Source: Gerris lacustris (taxonomy: Eukaryota; Arthropoda; Insecta; Hemiptera; Gerridae). Taken from it: DNA of 64,000 nucleotides. The stretch spans positions 28,236,187-28,300,186 of the forward strand of contig OX578284.1 in NCBI GenBank assembly GCA_951217055.1, written 5' to 3'. Made by a program: the position numbers and the translations under genes. A model generated the notes under the pieces. It saw nothing but the letters and a program-made list of their open reading frames with translations. It was not told the origin of the DNA and searched no databases. Positions within the stretch are counted from its first letter, which is position 1; every line of letters starts with the position of its first letter. Positions 13,441 to 22,500 of this stretch are shown piece by piece.

Positions 13441-14268
13441 TAATAATAGCCATTTATTAAAGAAATACAGTTCTTCAAATCGGCATTTCGCCGTGGCACC
13501 CTAGGTACATGAGCAGAGCACACTAACGCAAACTTAATTACATACATGTATAAATAAAAAATATAAATATTAGTATTTACATAAAAAAAATAATACATAT
13601 TTCAATTTCATAATTTAATTTTTATAAAGCCAGACTTGGCTGTACACATTTGTTATACGCTTCCACTCGTTTCTATCTAGTGCTACTCTCTGCCAAGTTG
13701 TTCCCCCACAAGACTTTCTCATTTCATTCTCCCACTTTAAACAAGTTCTTCCTTTTTTCCTTTTTTGATCTCGAGGATACCAATCTGACATTTTCTTTGA
13801 CCGCCTGTTATTATTTATCCTAGCTGTGTGTCCTGCCCAACTACACTTTCTTTCTAAAATGGCTTCACCTATGTCCTGGAGATTTGTTTTTTCTTTAATC
13901 CACTCATTTCTCATTCTGTCCTTCCTAGTAATATTAAGCATACTTCTCTCCATTTGCCTTTGGGCTACCCTCAGTTTCTTGATCGTGTTCTCGTTTAAGA
14001 CCCACGTCTCTGAGCCATACGTCATTACCGGCCTTACACACGTTGTCCAGAGTTTTCTTTTAAGTCCCATATCTACTTGCGATTTAAAAAGGTGTCGAAA
14101 CTTACAAAAGGCTCTCCATCCAAGCGATATTCTCCTACTTACTTCTTTCTCCTCGTTATATTTACTCACGCCTATTAAACTTCCTAAATATATGAATTCT
14201 TGTATTATTTCTATTTCAAAATCATCCAATCTTTTTTTATTTAATTATTTGAAGGTTCGATGATTTTG
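13441..14268 (-). mobile_element. 5'-truncated RTE-like LINE insertion with 16-bp target duplication
   Basis: The direct repeat AAACTTCAAATAATAA occurs at 13425-13440 and again at 14269-14284, bracketing the insert exactly. Read on the minus strand, the insert carries the C-terminal part of a reverse-transcriptase ORF, a 3' untranslated region of about 175 bp, and a short (ATT)n tail next to the duplication. Simple-repeat tails are typical of RTE-clade LINEs. The 5' end is truncated, as is usual for target-primed insertions. The intact duplication suggests a fairly recent event relative to the rest of the window. Confidence 0.88.
13615..14229 (-). pseudogene. Reverse-transcriptase ORF, C-terminal 204 residues (RTE-like LINE)
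   Basis: This open frame encodes the last part of an endonuclease/reverse-transcriptase polyprotein, downstream of the polymerase active site. Recognisable text typical of RTE-like insect LINEs includes FIYLGSLI near residue 12, TYGSETWVLNENTIKKL near 70, AQRQMERSMLNITRKDR near 88, and WAGHTARINNNRRSKK near 130. A basic GRTCLKWENEMR segment and a terminal WQRVALDRNEWKR motif follow. The frame is uninterrupted, but it lacks the endonuclease and the catalytic reverse-transcriptase palm, so it cannot be active. The first Met is an internal codon of the original protein. It lies inside a LINE fragment bounded by a 16-bp target duplication. A related C-terminus occurs at 50294-50467 on the other strand. 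Confidence 0.9.
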
Positions 14269-14351
14269 AAACTTCAAATAATAAAATAAAATATAGGTAT
14301 TAAAAATAAGATTTTTTTTTTAAGAATGATAATAAATCAGTTAGTTCAGAA

Positions 14352-14390
14352 CGGTCACCCATCCAAGTACTGACCACGTCCAATGCTACT
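14352..14390 (-). repeat. 5S rRNA-derived segment (SINE3-like head or 5S relic)
   Basis: On the minus strand the segment reads GGACGTGGTCAGTACTTGGA then TGGGTGACCG. This matches the internal control region (box C) of animal 5S rRNA closely. The 5' half of 5S is not recognisable, and GC-rich hairpin sequence (CTCCTGTTGCTTCGCAGCAGGAG) replaces it, so this is not a functional 5S gene. A 5S-derived SINE or pseudogene is the likely source. Confidence 0.65.
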
Positions 14391-14589
14391 TCCTCCTGCT
14401 GCGAAGCAACAGGAGAGGCCACTTTAGTGAGGAAAAGTTCCGAGGTACCCCGTACCCGATTTTTTATGTTATATCGATATTTGTAATTCTAATAATCCCT
14501 GCTTGGAGTTGCTTTGTCTATGCGAACGCGAACCTTTCTCAAAGATGACTTTCATGAATCCGTCAATCCTCGATGTTCTATATAACAGT

Positions 14590-14745
14590 TAAAATAAAAT
14601 AAAAATAAAAACGCTCTTTTATAAAACATTCTCTAAAAAGTATATACTTTTTCTTTACAGCCACAGTACTATGAGCAATAGTAATATGCGTGTCACTAAA
14701 GATCAACAAACGACATAAACAGTTAGTATCGCCCCATTCTTTTAT
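14590..14745 (+). repeat. R9 element, one-arm fragment
   Basis: It contains CTTTTATAAA, ACAGCCACAGTACTA, GCGTGTCACTAAA and ATCGCCCC in the same order as the complement of the right arm of R9 at 1448-1560. It is diverged and has no second arm. Confidence 0.6.
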
Positions 14746-14923
14746 CATAAGAACAGGCGTTCAACCGAGCTTGTTCTACCCTGCAGTGATATCTTTGTCG
14801 TTAAAAATTAAATTATTCAAAAGGAAATAACCTCACTTACATGCCACTGGTCGCGTTTGTTTACAATGTTTTCGAATTTTACCGCCAAATTTGATCGGAA
14901 ATTAATTGATTTCTCTGCTAATT

Positions 14924-15069
14924 GGTTTGTTCCAACCACACTTCAAACTGGTTTGGAACTGTCCGACGCGTGCGCATCGGACCACATTTCAACGATTTTT
15001 GCTAATGCACATGCATCTTACAGTTTGAAACTAGTTTGGAACTAGTTTGAGGTGTGGTTGGAACAAACC
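14924..15069. mobile_element. 146-bp MITE with GGTTTGTTCCAACC termini
   Basis: The left end GGTTTGTTCCAACCACACTT and the inverted right end GGTTTGTTCCAACCACACCT match almost perfectly for about 27 bp. Imperfect similarity then continues around a loop with CGTGCGCATCGGACC. TAAT occurs on both sides (one base further away on the left), a possible target duplication. There is no coding potential. Confidence 0.7.
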
Positions 15070-15350
15070 TAATATGTACAAATTTTGTAAAAAAAAAAAA
15101 AAATAAATAAAATACGTGAGGTGTGGCGGGACACCCGGTAGGAACGAAGTTCCTTACATTTTTCATTAAATATAAATTATAAAATCACACTGCTAAGTAC
15201 GTATACATTGCTAACTACTTATACATGGTGGGGTTAGAAAAGAGACAAAATTAAAAGTAACGAACTGTTTGTACCTAGCAGAGTTAAGGCAAAATTAAAA
15301 GAAAATCATTATTTGTATAATTAAAGCAAGCGTTTTACTTTAAATGTATA

Positions 15351-15930
15351 AATCAAATTATAATTATTATTTACTATGGGAAACAGACAGTGAAAAATAC
15401 ATTCCCGCGCCGGGATTTGAACCACGGGTCTCCTGTATACAGGAGACCCGTGGTTAAAATCCCGGCGCGGGAATGTATTTTTCAATGTCTGTTTCCCGTA
15501 GTAAATAATAATTATAATTTGATTTAAATTAAAATTTAAACTTTCCGTAGTATGAAAACTACCAAAAACTTAAAATTGAATTTTGAATTGATTGTACAAG
15601 GTACAGGTACTAATTGAGTACTTTATAATTATAAGCGTTAATTCTCGGTTTAGTTCTAATGTCATAAATATTGACTGTCTAAATGTATATGAATATTGAA
15701 AGCTTGGATTCGGGACTAGTTATCGATTACGGCAGTTAAAAATCATTCTCCTGCGTAGCTTAGTTGGCCAGAGCATCTGTACTAGATATACAGGAGACCC
15801 GGGGTTCAAATCCCGGCGCGGGAATGTATTTTTCACTGTCTGTTTCCCAAAGTAAATAATAATTATAATTTGATTTAAAATAAAATTTAAACTTTCCGTA
15901 GTATGAAAACTACCAAAAACTTAAAATTGA
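15351..15930 (+). repeat. tRNA-bearing composite: half-tRNA foldback plus full unit
   Basis: Two parts lie in line. First, an almost perfect palindrome (15351-15524, arms 87 bp, centre 15437/15438) is built from the 3' half of a tRNA-like sequence and its 3' flank, fused head-to-head at the anticodon stem (CTCCTGTA/TACAGGAG). Second, a full unit follows: about 150 bp of conserved 5' flank (with TTAATTCTCGGTTTAGTTCT), a complete tRNA-like sequence, and about 105 bp of conserved 3' flank (CACTGTCTGTTTCCC, then CTTTCCGTAGTATGAAAACT). The same architecture recurs near 20.4 and 57.5 kb and in part at 63.7 kb. It sits inside R1 copy A and so is younger than it. Confidence 0.8.
15749..15823 (+). tRNA. 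tRNA-like sequence in repeat (Ser-like AGA loop), probable pseudogene
   Basis: It folds with a 7-bp acceptor stem (TCCTGCG/CGCGGGA, one G-U), a D arm GCTT-AGTTGGCCA-GAGC, and an anticodon stem CTGTA/TACAG with loop CTAGATA (anticodon AGA). The T arm has the loop TTCAAAT but a mispaired stem. The pol III boxes are recognisable (TAGCTTAGTTGG; GGTTCAAATCC). The poor T stem and its repetition inside a dispersed unit argue against a working tRNA gene. Confidence 0.55.
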
Positions 15931-16499
15931 ATATAAATATATATTGAATATAAGAAAAAAGTTGATCATGATGGGTTTATAGTGAAAGTGTATGTTTGTT
16001 AAAGGAGTTTGGATTGAAATAGGACTTTTTTCTACCTACCCGGCCAATTAATTTTAAATATTATAAAAAATATCTCTTCCCTACCCTGCAGCTTCTGCTT
16101 GTATCAGGGAGAAATTTTACATGATTATATTTTATTTATTTACGAAACAAAGTGACATTTTTGACATATATAACAAAAATAATCAAAACAAGTCAAGTAA
16201 CAGGCTTCCTTAATAACACTTTTTCCCGTCTTTTGAAGGTTATGTTTACGCGAGCGTTGCGCGTGAACGCTAGGGTAGATAACGTTTTTTCGACGAACTC
16301 AGCCTGGGCATTGGTAAAATGAACATGTGTACCAAATTTCATCTAACTTGATGATCTTTTACTCAAGTTATCGTCATCTGTAGATTTCGTGACGGATATT
16401 GCGTGACAGTGATTTTGTGACGGTGATTTTGGTAGTTTTTTTCGGATTCACTCTAGAACGTGCCATAAGGAACTTCGTTCCAAAAAAAAAAAAAAAAAA

Positions 16500-17039
16500 T
16501 ACTGATTTTATTCTATTGTCATCGATGACACATAATCTGGGTAAGTTTCAGCTTTCTAGGTAGTCGGGAAGTGGTTAAAATTTTGGTTACAAGATTTGTC
16601 CGGGTCTAACATGTTAAGCTAATAAAAAACGTGTAAAATGATAGCCAACTGTATTTTTATTTTCATAAAACCTCCGCGGATTTTTCGCACAACATATAGT
16701 TATAAATAATTAAGTTATTATATTTCCTGAGTATTGTTCTAACTATTAATCAGTTTTTGTTATAAATTAAGCCTGAAACGCAGAGTTACATATAAATCAA
16801 AGAAATGTGAATAGAATCTTGATACTCTATATTATACATTTAAATGTGTACCAATGAAACCATAAAAGTAACTCTCCCGCGAAAAATATAGTTTTAGAAA
16901 TAATGATGCTTAAATTGCTTAAAGATGGAGAATGAGATCTATCAGAATAAAATTATGTTCATGATAAAGTAAACTGTTGAATACCACAATCAAACATCTG
17001 TTCCATGTAACTCGCACTAAATTTTCTTACTTCCTACAA
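16500..17039. other. Spacer between the two inverted R1 copies
   Basis: AT-rich, with no feature recognised. Confidence 0.4.
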
Positions 17040-17172
17040 AAGTACATAATTGCTTGTTCCAGTGTTTTCCATTTGTTAGTCGTTTCAAGTTTTCATGGTC
17101 CAATTTAATAAATGTGTTAAAGAATTCCTCTCCGGCGGGGAATCGAACCTGACCTCTCCGCCTTTTTGTGAC
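17040..17172 (-). repeat. R4 fragment with tRNA-like T-arm
   Basis: It contains GTTTTCCATTTGTTAGTCGT and CGGCGGGGAATCGAACCTGA then CCTCTCCG. These match the R4 copies near 32.3 and 40.8 kb. The complement of GGGAATCGAACC is a B-box-like T-arm. Confidence 0.7.
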
Positions 17173-17184
17173 AAATACTTTTTT

Positions 17185-17966
17185 GGAACGAAGTTCCTTA
17201 TGGCACGTTCTGGAGCCCGGGAGTGAATCCGAAAAAAACGACCAAAATCACCGTCACAAAATCACCGTCACGCAAAATCCGTCACGAAATCTACCGATGA
17301 CGATAACTTGAGTAAAAGCTCACCGAGTTAGATGAAATCTGGTACACATGTTCATTTTACCAATGCCCAGGCTGAGTTCGTCGGAAAACGTTATCCGCCC
17401 AAGCGTTCTCGCGCAACGCTCGCGTAAACGTAAGCTTTAAAAGACGGAAAAAAGTGTTATTAAGGAAGCCTGTTACTTGACTTGTTTTGATTATTTTTGT
17501 TATATATGTCAAAAATGTCACTTTGTTTCGTAAATAAATAAAATATAATCATGTAACATTTTACCCTGATACAAGCAGAAGCTGTAGAGTTGGGAAGAGA
17601 TATATTTTATAATATTTTAAATTAATTGGCCGGGTAGGTAGAAAACAGTCCTATTTGAATCCAAACTCCTTTAACAAAAATACTCTTTCACTATAAACTC
17701 ATCATGATCAAATTTTTTATTATATTTAATATATATTTATAGTAAGACGCTTGCTTTAATTATACAAATAATGATTTTCTTTTAATTTTGCCTTAACTCT
17801 GCCAGGTACAAACAGTTCGTTACTTTTAATTTTGTCTTTTTTCTAACTCCGCCATGTATAAGTAGTTAGCAATGTATACGTACTTAGCAGTGTGATTTTA
17901 AAATTTATATTTAATGCAAAATGTAAGGAACTTCGTTCCTACCTGGTGTCCCGCGACACCACACGT
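17185..17966 (-). repeat. R1 repeat copy B, uninterrupted
   Basis: It starts with GGAACGAAGTTCCTTATGGC and ends with AAGGAACTTCGTTCCTACCT followed by the hairpin GGTGTCCCGCGACACC. It holds the family landmarks ACCGATGACGATAACTTGAG, GTACACATGTTCATTTTACC and CGCAACGCTCGCGTAAACG. It is the best reference for the empty site of insertions in the other R1 copies. No ORF. Confidence 0.85.
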
Positions 17967-18885
17967 ATTTTTTTAAAATGATTTTGATTAAACATTAATA
18001 AATTGTTATCCATTTACATACAAATTTTACCTCGTTTTCCAGGGAAAACACTACTTTTCGAGATATTGAATAAAAAAAAGTATTCCCTCTGAAAATCGAA
18101 CCGGAAAAAAATATATATAATTTATTTCAGTTCCAGTAGGATTTAATTTCAGTTCCTATCCCGTGTATCCTATCCCGAGTATGCTATCTGGGCGATTTTT
18201 TTTTACGGTTTAATAAGATAAAAGGTTGTCTATTCATAGCAAAAAAACAGTGAGAAAGTAACAAAAAATTGTCGCCAGTCAAACATGTTAAGCTTTCATT
18301 TTGTGTTACCTCATAAAAAAGGGTTTAGAAAACCTTGACAGCAATTTTCTTCCTCTTTGACAAGATTTTTTTCCTATTCTTGGTTTTTTTCAACTTATTT
18401 TCCAGGTAGTAGTTGAAAGAGAAGGTTTAGAAGAGGGGTTACGATCTGCAGACCACCTCCCAATATAAGGTTTGGAGAAAATTCCTTGGGGTTTGACTCC
18501 CTGCTTTCTGCTTGCTACCTAATCCAATAAAGTTAGGTGAGGATTCCAAGAATTCCAGCTTCATTTGACCTCTGAGCTTTGGGCAGACTGGAACATGTTG
18601 TGTAGCCTACCTCGTTCCAATTCTAGAACCATGTCCCTCCTTCCTTTGCCATCTCTTATCTCCTACCAGACTTGACCATATTCCATTATACTCCTATCTT
18701 TATCTCTCTACTGTTTTTTTACTACATTACTGTATTCTTCGTTAAATAAACATTCGGTTGTCTTTCTCACAATTTAAATATTCTGTTCTATTATTTGTTT
18801 TTCTCCCCTACATACCTATAACTATAATTATAAATATTTTCTATTTCTATTCCGTCCAATCAGTCCTATCAACATCAAAACTAAT
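17967..18885. other. No recognised gene
   Basis: AT-rich DNA. A GGTTTGACTCCC motif near 18494 resembles a B box, but I see no convincing A box at the right distance. Confidence 0.35.
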
Positions 18886-19135
18886 GCCTTGATCTTACAC
18901 GTAATGAGTACAGTGGTGAGACAGTGTTCTCGGCCGAGTGCTCCGCTGGTATAAACATATTACCGAGCGCTCGGCCGAGCGTTTGGCCTAGTAGGATGGC
19001 GAGACAGTCACTCTGACCCCTTTCTACTAGGCCGAGTGGCCAACCCCCACCCTACCGGCACTGACTCGCTAGCCCTCTCGGCATGTAAACACACACTCGG
19101 CCGTACTCGCCACTCGTTTCGACATTCGCGCGCAT
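18886..19135. repeat. GC-rich CTCGGCCGAG block
   Basis: The first 38 bases (GCCTTGATCTTACACGTAAT, GAGTACAGTGGTGAGACAG) match, inverted, the segment at 25591-25627. The block continues with repeated CTCGGCCGAG palindromes and two GAGACAGT motifs. It may be one terminal region of a larger element that ends near 25.63 kb. Confidence 0.5.
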
Positions 19136-19345
19136 AACTCTAAAAGTACATATTAAGATTTTGTAATTAATCTTAAATAAGATTGTTAAAATAACTTATT
19201 TTTGGTATAACTTTATAGAACTCCCACATTTTAAATTAATAAAGGATTTTATTAATAATTTTTATTATAATTATTTTACCATTATTAAAAATTTATAATG
19301 CTTTATTATTGTTATGCTTTGTTGTAGGATTTTTAAATTTTGTTA

Positions 19346-20242
19346 GAGGTCGACCAAGAAGTCATGGAAATGTGAGGAGTGCGCTTTATGTACAGTCAGT
19401 TTTTGATATAATAGACCACGGTCAAAAAACACTGTTGTTCTTTTGATAAATTTTATATTTTTTTAATATTTTTGCAACAGGCAACACACCTGATAAGAAA
19501 TCACTAATAATATATGATAATATCTTTATATTTTATTATTATTTATTGATTATTCACAATAATATTCTTTAAATCTAAATCGATTTTCTTCTTTCTAAAT
19601 CTTTGTTTTTCTTCCTCTTTATTTCTGGATTTTAGTTATTACTTTTTTGTGAATTTTTTTTGTACTATTACCTCTCTCGTATTGTTTTTGGCAATTTTCT
19701 CTTTGGTAAATTAAATTTCTTGGTATTAATAAAAACATGGATAGTATCATGAATTCAAAATTAAGAAGAAATTATAAAAATAATGAGATTCTAAGATAAG
19801 TTTCACTGGTTATTTCATTGATAAAAAATATATTGGGGAAAAAACAACCTAGAAAATCGCTAATATTATTTTGATTAATTGTCATGGAGAGCAATAATTT
19901 TTATAATAATAAATACATATTAGGTTTGTTCCAGCCCCGTTATTTGTAGCTTCCTTTGCATTTGCATCATCCCGGATTTGTGGATCGTACAAAAATCGTT
20001 TAGGACAGTTGTGACTATAATTCGTACTATATAAAAACAAACAAAATAGGAAACCTAACAGATTGGAAACCTTCCTGTTGTTATTCGTGAGATTTGACAT
20101 AACTGCGCATGTCACACAAACTAGAAATGGGTATTGTCTTAGCACCCGACTGTACTGACTTCGGCACTACTCGGAAGTTCCGATTTTAAACGAAGTTAAG
20201 CTTTCCGTTTCTCCCGTGTTTTATGACTTCTTGGTCGACCTC
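19346..20242. mobile_element. mariner/Tc1-like non-autonomous element, TA-flanked
   Basis: Perfect 20-bp inverted ends (GAGGTCGACCAAGAAGTCAT) are flanked on both sides by TA, the known target duplication of Tc1/mariner elements. The 897-bp interior is very AT-rich and has no transposase; the one 87-codon frame has no domain. Near the right end the segment CGAAGTTAAGC matches box A of 5S rRNA by sequence, but nothing else of 5S is present. Confidence 0.75.
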
Positions 20243-20330
20243 TAGTTGTTATCATAATGTTACAGTGTTTTAATAGTACCTGAAGATGACCACAGTTTTG
20301 GTCGAAATACGTATAGTAATTTAATTTATT

Positions 20331-20755
20331 TTAAATCAAATTATAATTATTATTTACTACGGGAAACAGACAGTGAAAAATACACTCCCGCGCCGGGATT
20401 TGAACCACGGGTCTCCTGTATTATTATATTTATAATTATAAGCGTTAATTCTCGGTTTAGTTCTAATGTCATAAATATTGACTGTCTAAATGTATATGAA
20501 TATTGAAAGCTTGAATTCGGGAATTAGTTATCGAATATATATATTACGGCAGTTAAAAATCATTCTCCTGCGTAGCTTAGTTGGCCAGAGCATCTGTACT
20601 GGAAATACAGGAGACCCGTGGTTCAAATCCCGGCGCGGGAGTGTATTTTTCACTGTCTGTTTCCCGTAGTAAATAATAATTATAATTTGATTTAAATTAA
20701 AATTTAAACTTTCCGTAGTGTGAAAACTACCAAAAACTTAAAATTAATTTAATTT
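20331..20755 (+). repeat. tRNA-bearing composite, second locus
   Basis: An inverted half unit (3' flank and tRNA 3' half, 20331-20420, ending CCTGTA at the anticodon stem) is followed directly by the conserved 5' flank, a full tRNA-like sequence and 3' flank in plus orientation. Compared with the 15.4-kb locus, the plus half of the palindrome is missing. This looks like the same structure after an internal deletion. Confidence 0.75.
20566..20640 (+). tRNA. tRNA-like sequence in repeat (Ser-like GGA loop)
   Basis: The acceptor stem TCCTGCG/CGCGGGA is intact, the D arm is GCTT...GAGC, and the anticodon stem CTGTA/TACAG encloses CTGGAAA with anticodon GGA at 20601-20603. The T loop TTCAAAT is normal, but the T stem has two mispairs. 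It could be transcribed by pol III from its internal boxes. As a member of a dispersed family it is more likely a SINE-type head or pseudogene than a decoding tRNA. Confidence 0.55.
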
Positions 20756-21166
20756 ATTTAAAGCTATTCTGTGATTATAGAACTATAGTCTTGATTTCCT
20801 TTATTAATTTAAAAAATATTCAAGAGGCTTCATTTGATTACTTAAATATAAAATTAAATAGAAATAAGAAGATTTCTTTTGTTAAAAGAATCATTTACGG
20901 TTGATATATTCTTACATAGAGACATATGGTGTAGCAAGTCATCATATTATGATTATTTTTCAATTATCTACATATAACGGCAAAAAGTCGAGCTGGAAAA
21001 ACCAATAGGTAATTGTTTTCACTCGCACCCCTATTTTTGAAGAGAAAAAAGGGTAAAAAGTGTGCGTATTATACGCGAGATTTTATCTGAAAAAATCACT
21101 TACCTTTAAAAATGTCTCCAAATAGATGGATATTGCATCCATTACTACTGGTATAAGTAATTATGT
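20756..21166. other. No recognised feature
   Basis: AT-rich DNA downstream of the transposase relic, with no further transposase text recognised. Confidence 0.4.
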
Positions 21167-21433
21167 TTAAGCCCGAGATATTCGATAAAAGGCTTGTAAA
21201 GAACGGTAACTATGCCCTGTTACCAAATCTCTCATGACAGTGTCTTTTCTTTGTATTATTGGAGTAACGTTTTCTAACAATTTATTAAAATGTTTTACGT
21301 CCATTCTCAGAAGCGCTCTAAATTCATCAGGGTCTTCTAACGCCAATTCACTAAAAAGTGTGTTGCACCACGATCTGGTCTCCTTAAAATCTACTTTTTG
21401 TTTGTTTATCTTCTTCGCGCAATAATAATTCAT
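21167..21433 (-). pseudogene. PIF/Harbinger transposase, N-terminal fragment (HARBI1-like)
   Basis: The 88-residue frame matches the N-terminal part of insect PIF/Harbinger nucleases. It contains FSELALEDPDEFRALLRMD (about 28-46), FNKLLENVTPIIQRKDTVMR (49-68) and TGHSYRSLQAFYRISRA (72-88). In the family, VMR is normally followed by about 15 more residues before the TGNSYR motif. Here they are missing without loss of frame, so an internal deletion is likely. The catalytic DDE domain is absent and the frame stops after RISRA, at or near where an intron or truncation would fall. It is a broken relic. It lies between the GC-rich inverted segments at 18.89 and 25.63 kb, which could be the ends of its element, but this is inference. 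Confidence 0.85.
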
Positions 21434-21604
21434 TTAATTCTTCTATCTTAGTCTTAATTCTTCAGCTTAGTATATTATTTAATGTATGTTTTACGACCCA
21501 TGTTTCGGTAACAAAACTAGCCTGTTTTATAATCGCTAAAAAGGGAACTGACTCGCCCCAGAAGTCGAAAAGATAAAAATACGTGTAAACACTTACTCGC
21601 CAAC

Positions 21605-22260
21605 ACCAGGGCCGTCGAGAGGGGGCGGCAGGTACGGCTGATGCCGGGGGGCCCGGACCTCCCCTAAAGGGCCCCGCTTCTCAAGCCCCGAACACCCAAT
21701 CACGCCAATATTTATGATTGAAATATAAAATAATTATATTCGTAACAATAATTATAAAAATAATATTAGTTAACATTAAAGTTGTCAGCCAGGTGTGGCG
21801 ATTAAGTTTGAGAGAGAATTTCCCGGTACCGAGACTGAAAAGCAAAAAATTACTAAGCCGTATCCCGATGGGTTTCAAGAAAAATTCACAGAGAACCCGG
21901 AAAATCGCTTCAAAGTTGAAGTTTTTTATGTTTTAATTGACAGTGTGATTGGAAACTTGAGTGATCCATACCAAGCATTCAACAAAATCAATGATTAATG
22001 ATTTGTTCAGTTTTATTTGGACATATCCAAATTTGAAAAAATATTAAATACACCACCATTCATTTTCAACCATGCATGGTTGAAAAATCCGGCATGCTAG
22101 CCAGAAAGACACTACAATGGTTTCTTCAGTCATAAAAATTCATATTTCCTACTAGTAGGTTTTGGAGGCCCCCTGGAAACTTTTAGGGGCCCCTCTATTT
22201 CACTTCCAGGGGCCCCCCGCGCGGCGGGGTCTGCGGGGCCCTTATTGCCGCCACTGTTTC
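21605..22260. repeat. GGGCCC-rich repeat block
   Basis: Both ends are G/C-rich in a way typical of dispersed insect elements: CAGGGCCGTCGAGAGGGGG with GGGGGGCCCGGACC on the left, GGGGCCCCTC and CCCCCGCGCGGCGGGG on the right. The centre is AT-rich and has short frames without a domain. A related GGGCCC segment lies at 25503-25560. I cannot place it in a superfamily. Confidence 0.5.
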
Positions 22261-22275
22261 CTACTTCCTACAATA

Positions 22276-22500
22276 CTAGCAGGATACCCGTGCTTCGCTA
22301 CGAAATGTTATTTTAATTTGATAAGTTTACAAACTACCGTCAAGAGACTATTTTACTATGCGAGAATATCTAGATTCTATCCCTCCCACTTATTTCTATA
22401 TTCCCTCCTCTTTGATAAGATAATTTGCAAATATCCCAAATTTACCCCCCTCCTAAATGACAATATGACAAAACTGTATACATAACAACAATTACTGTAC
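22276..22500 (+). repeat. R3 repeat copy (uninterrupted reference)
   Basis: It begins TAGCAGGATACCCGTGCTTC then GCTACG, and contains AATTTGATAAGTTTACAAAC, GCGAGAATATCTAGATTCTA and GATAAGATAATTTGCAAATA. It serves as the unoccupied counterpart of the interrupted copy at 24.2 kb. Confidence 0.75.

Larger units (their letters stand above)
15114..16499 (+). repeat. R1 repeat copy A, interrupted by a tRNA-bearing composite
   Basis: R1 read in this direction begins with a hairpin (GGTGT...GACACC type), then GGTAGGAACGAAGTTCCTTA. It ends with CCATAAGGAACTTCGTTCC and a poly-A run of 18. The repeat has no ORF. Poly-A at one end and A-rich target sites suggest a retroposon, although GGAACGAAGTTCC near both ends forms a short inverted pair. 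The R1 text is interrupted between about 15350 and 15930 and then resumes (GATCATGATGGGTTTATAGT). Copy B lies 0.7 kb away in the opposite orientation. Confidence 0.85.

Noticed and set aside
18484..18560. tRNA-like GGTTTGACTCCC
   Set aside because: Isolated B-box-like word with no A box or cloverleaf.
20160..20215. 5S rRNA gene inside the mariner-like element
   Set aside because: Only an 11-base box-A match is present; box C and the rest of 5S are missing.
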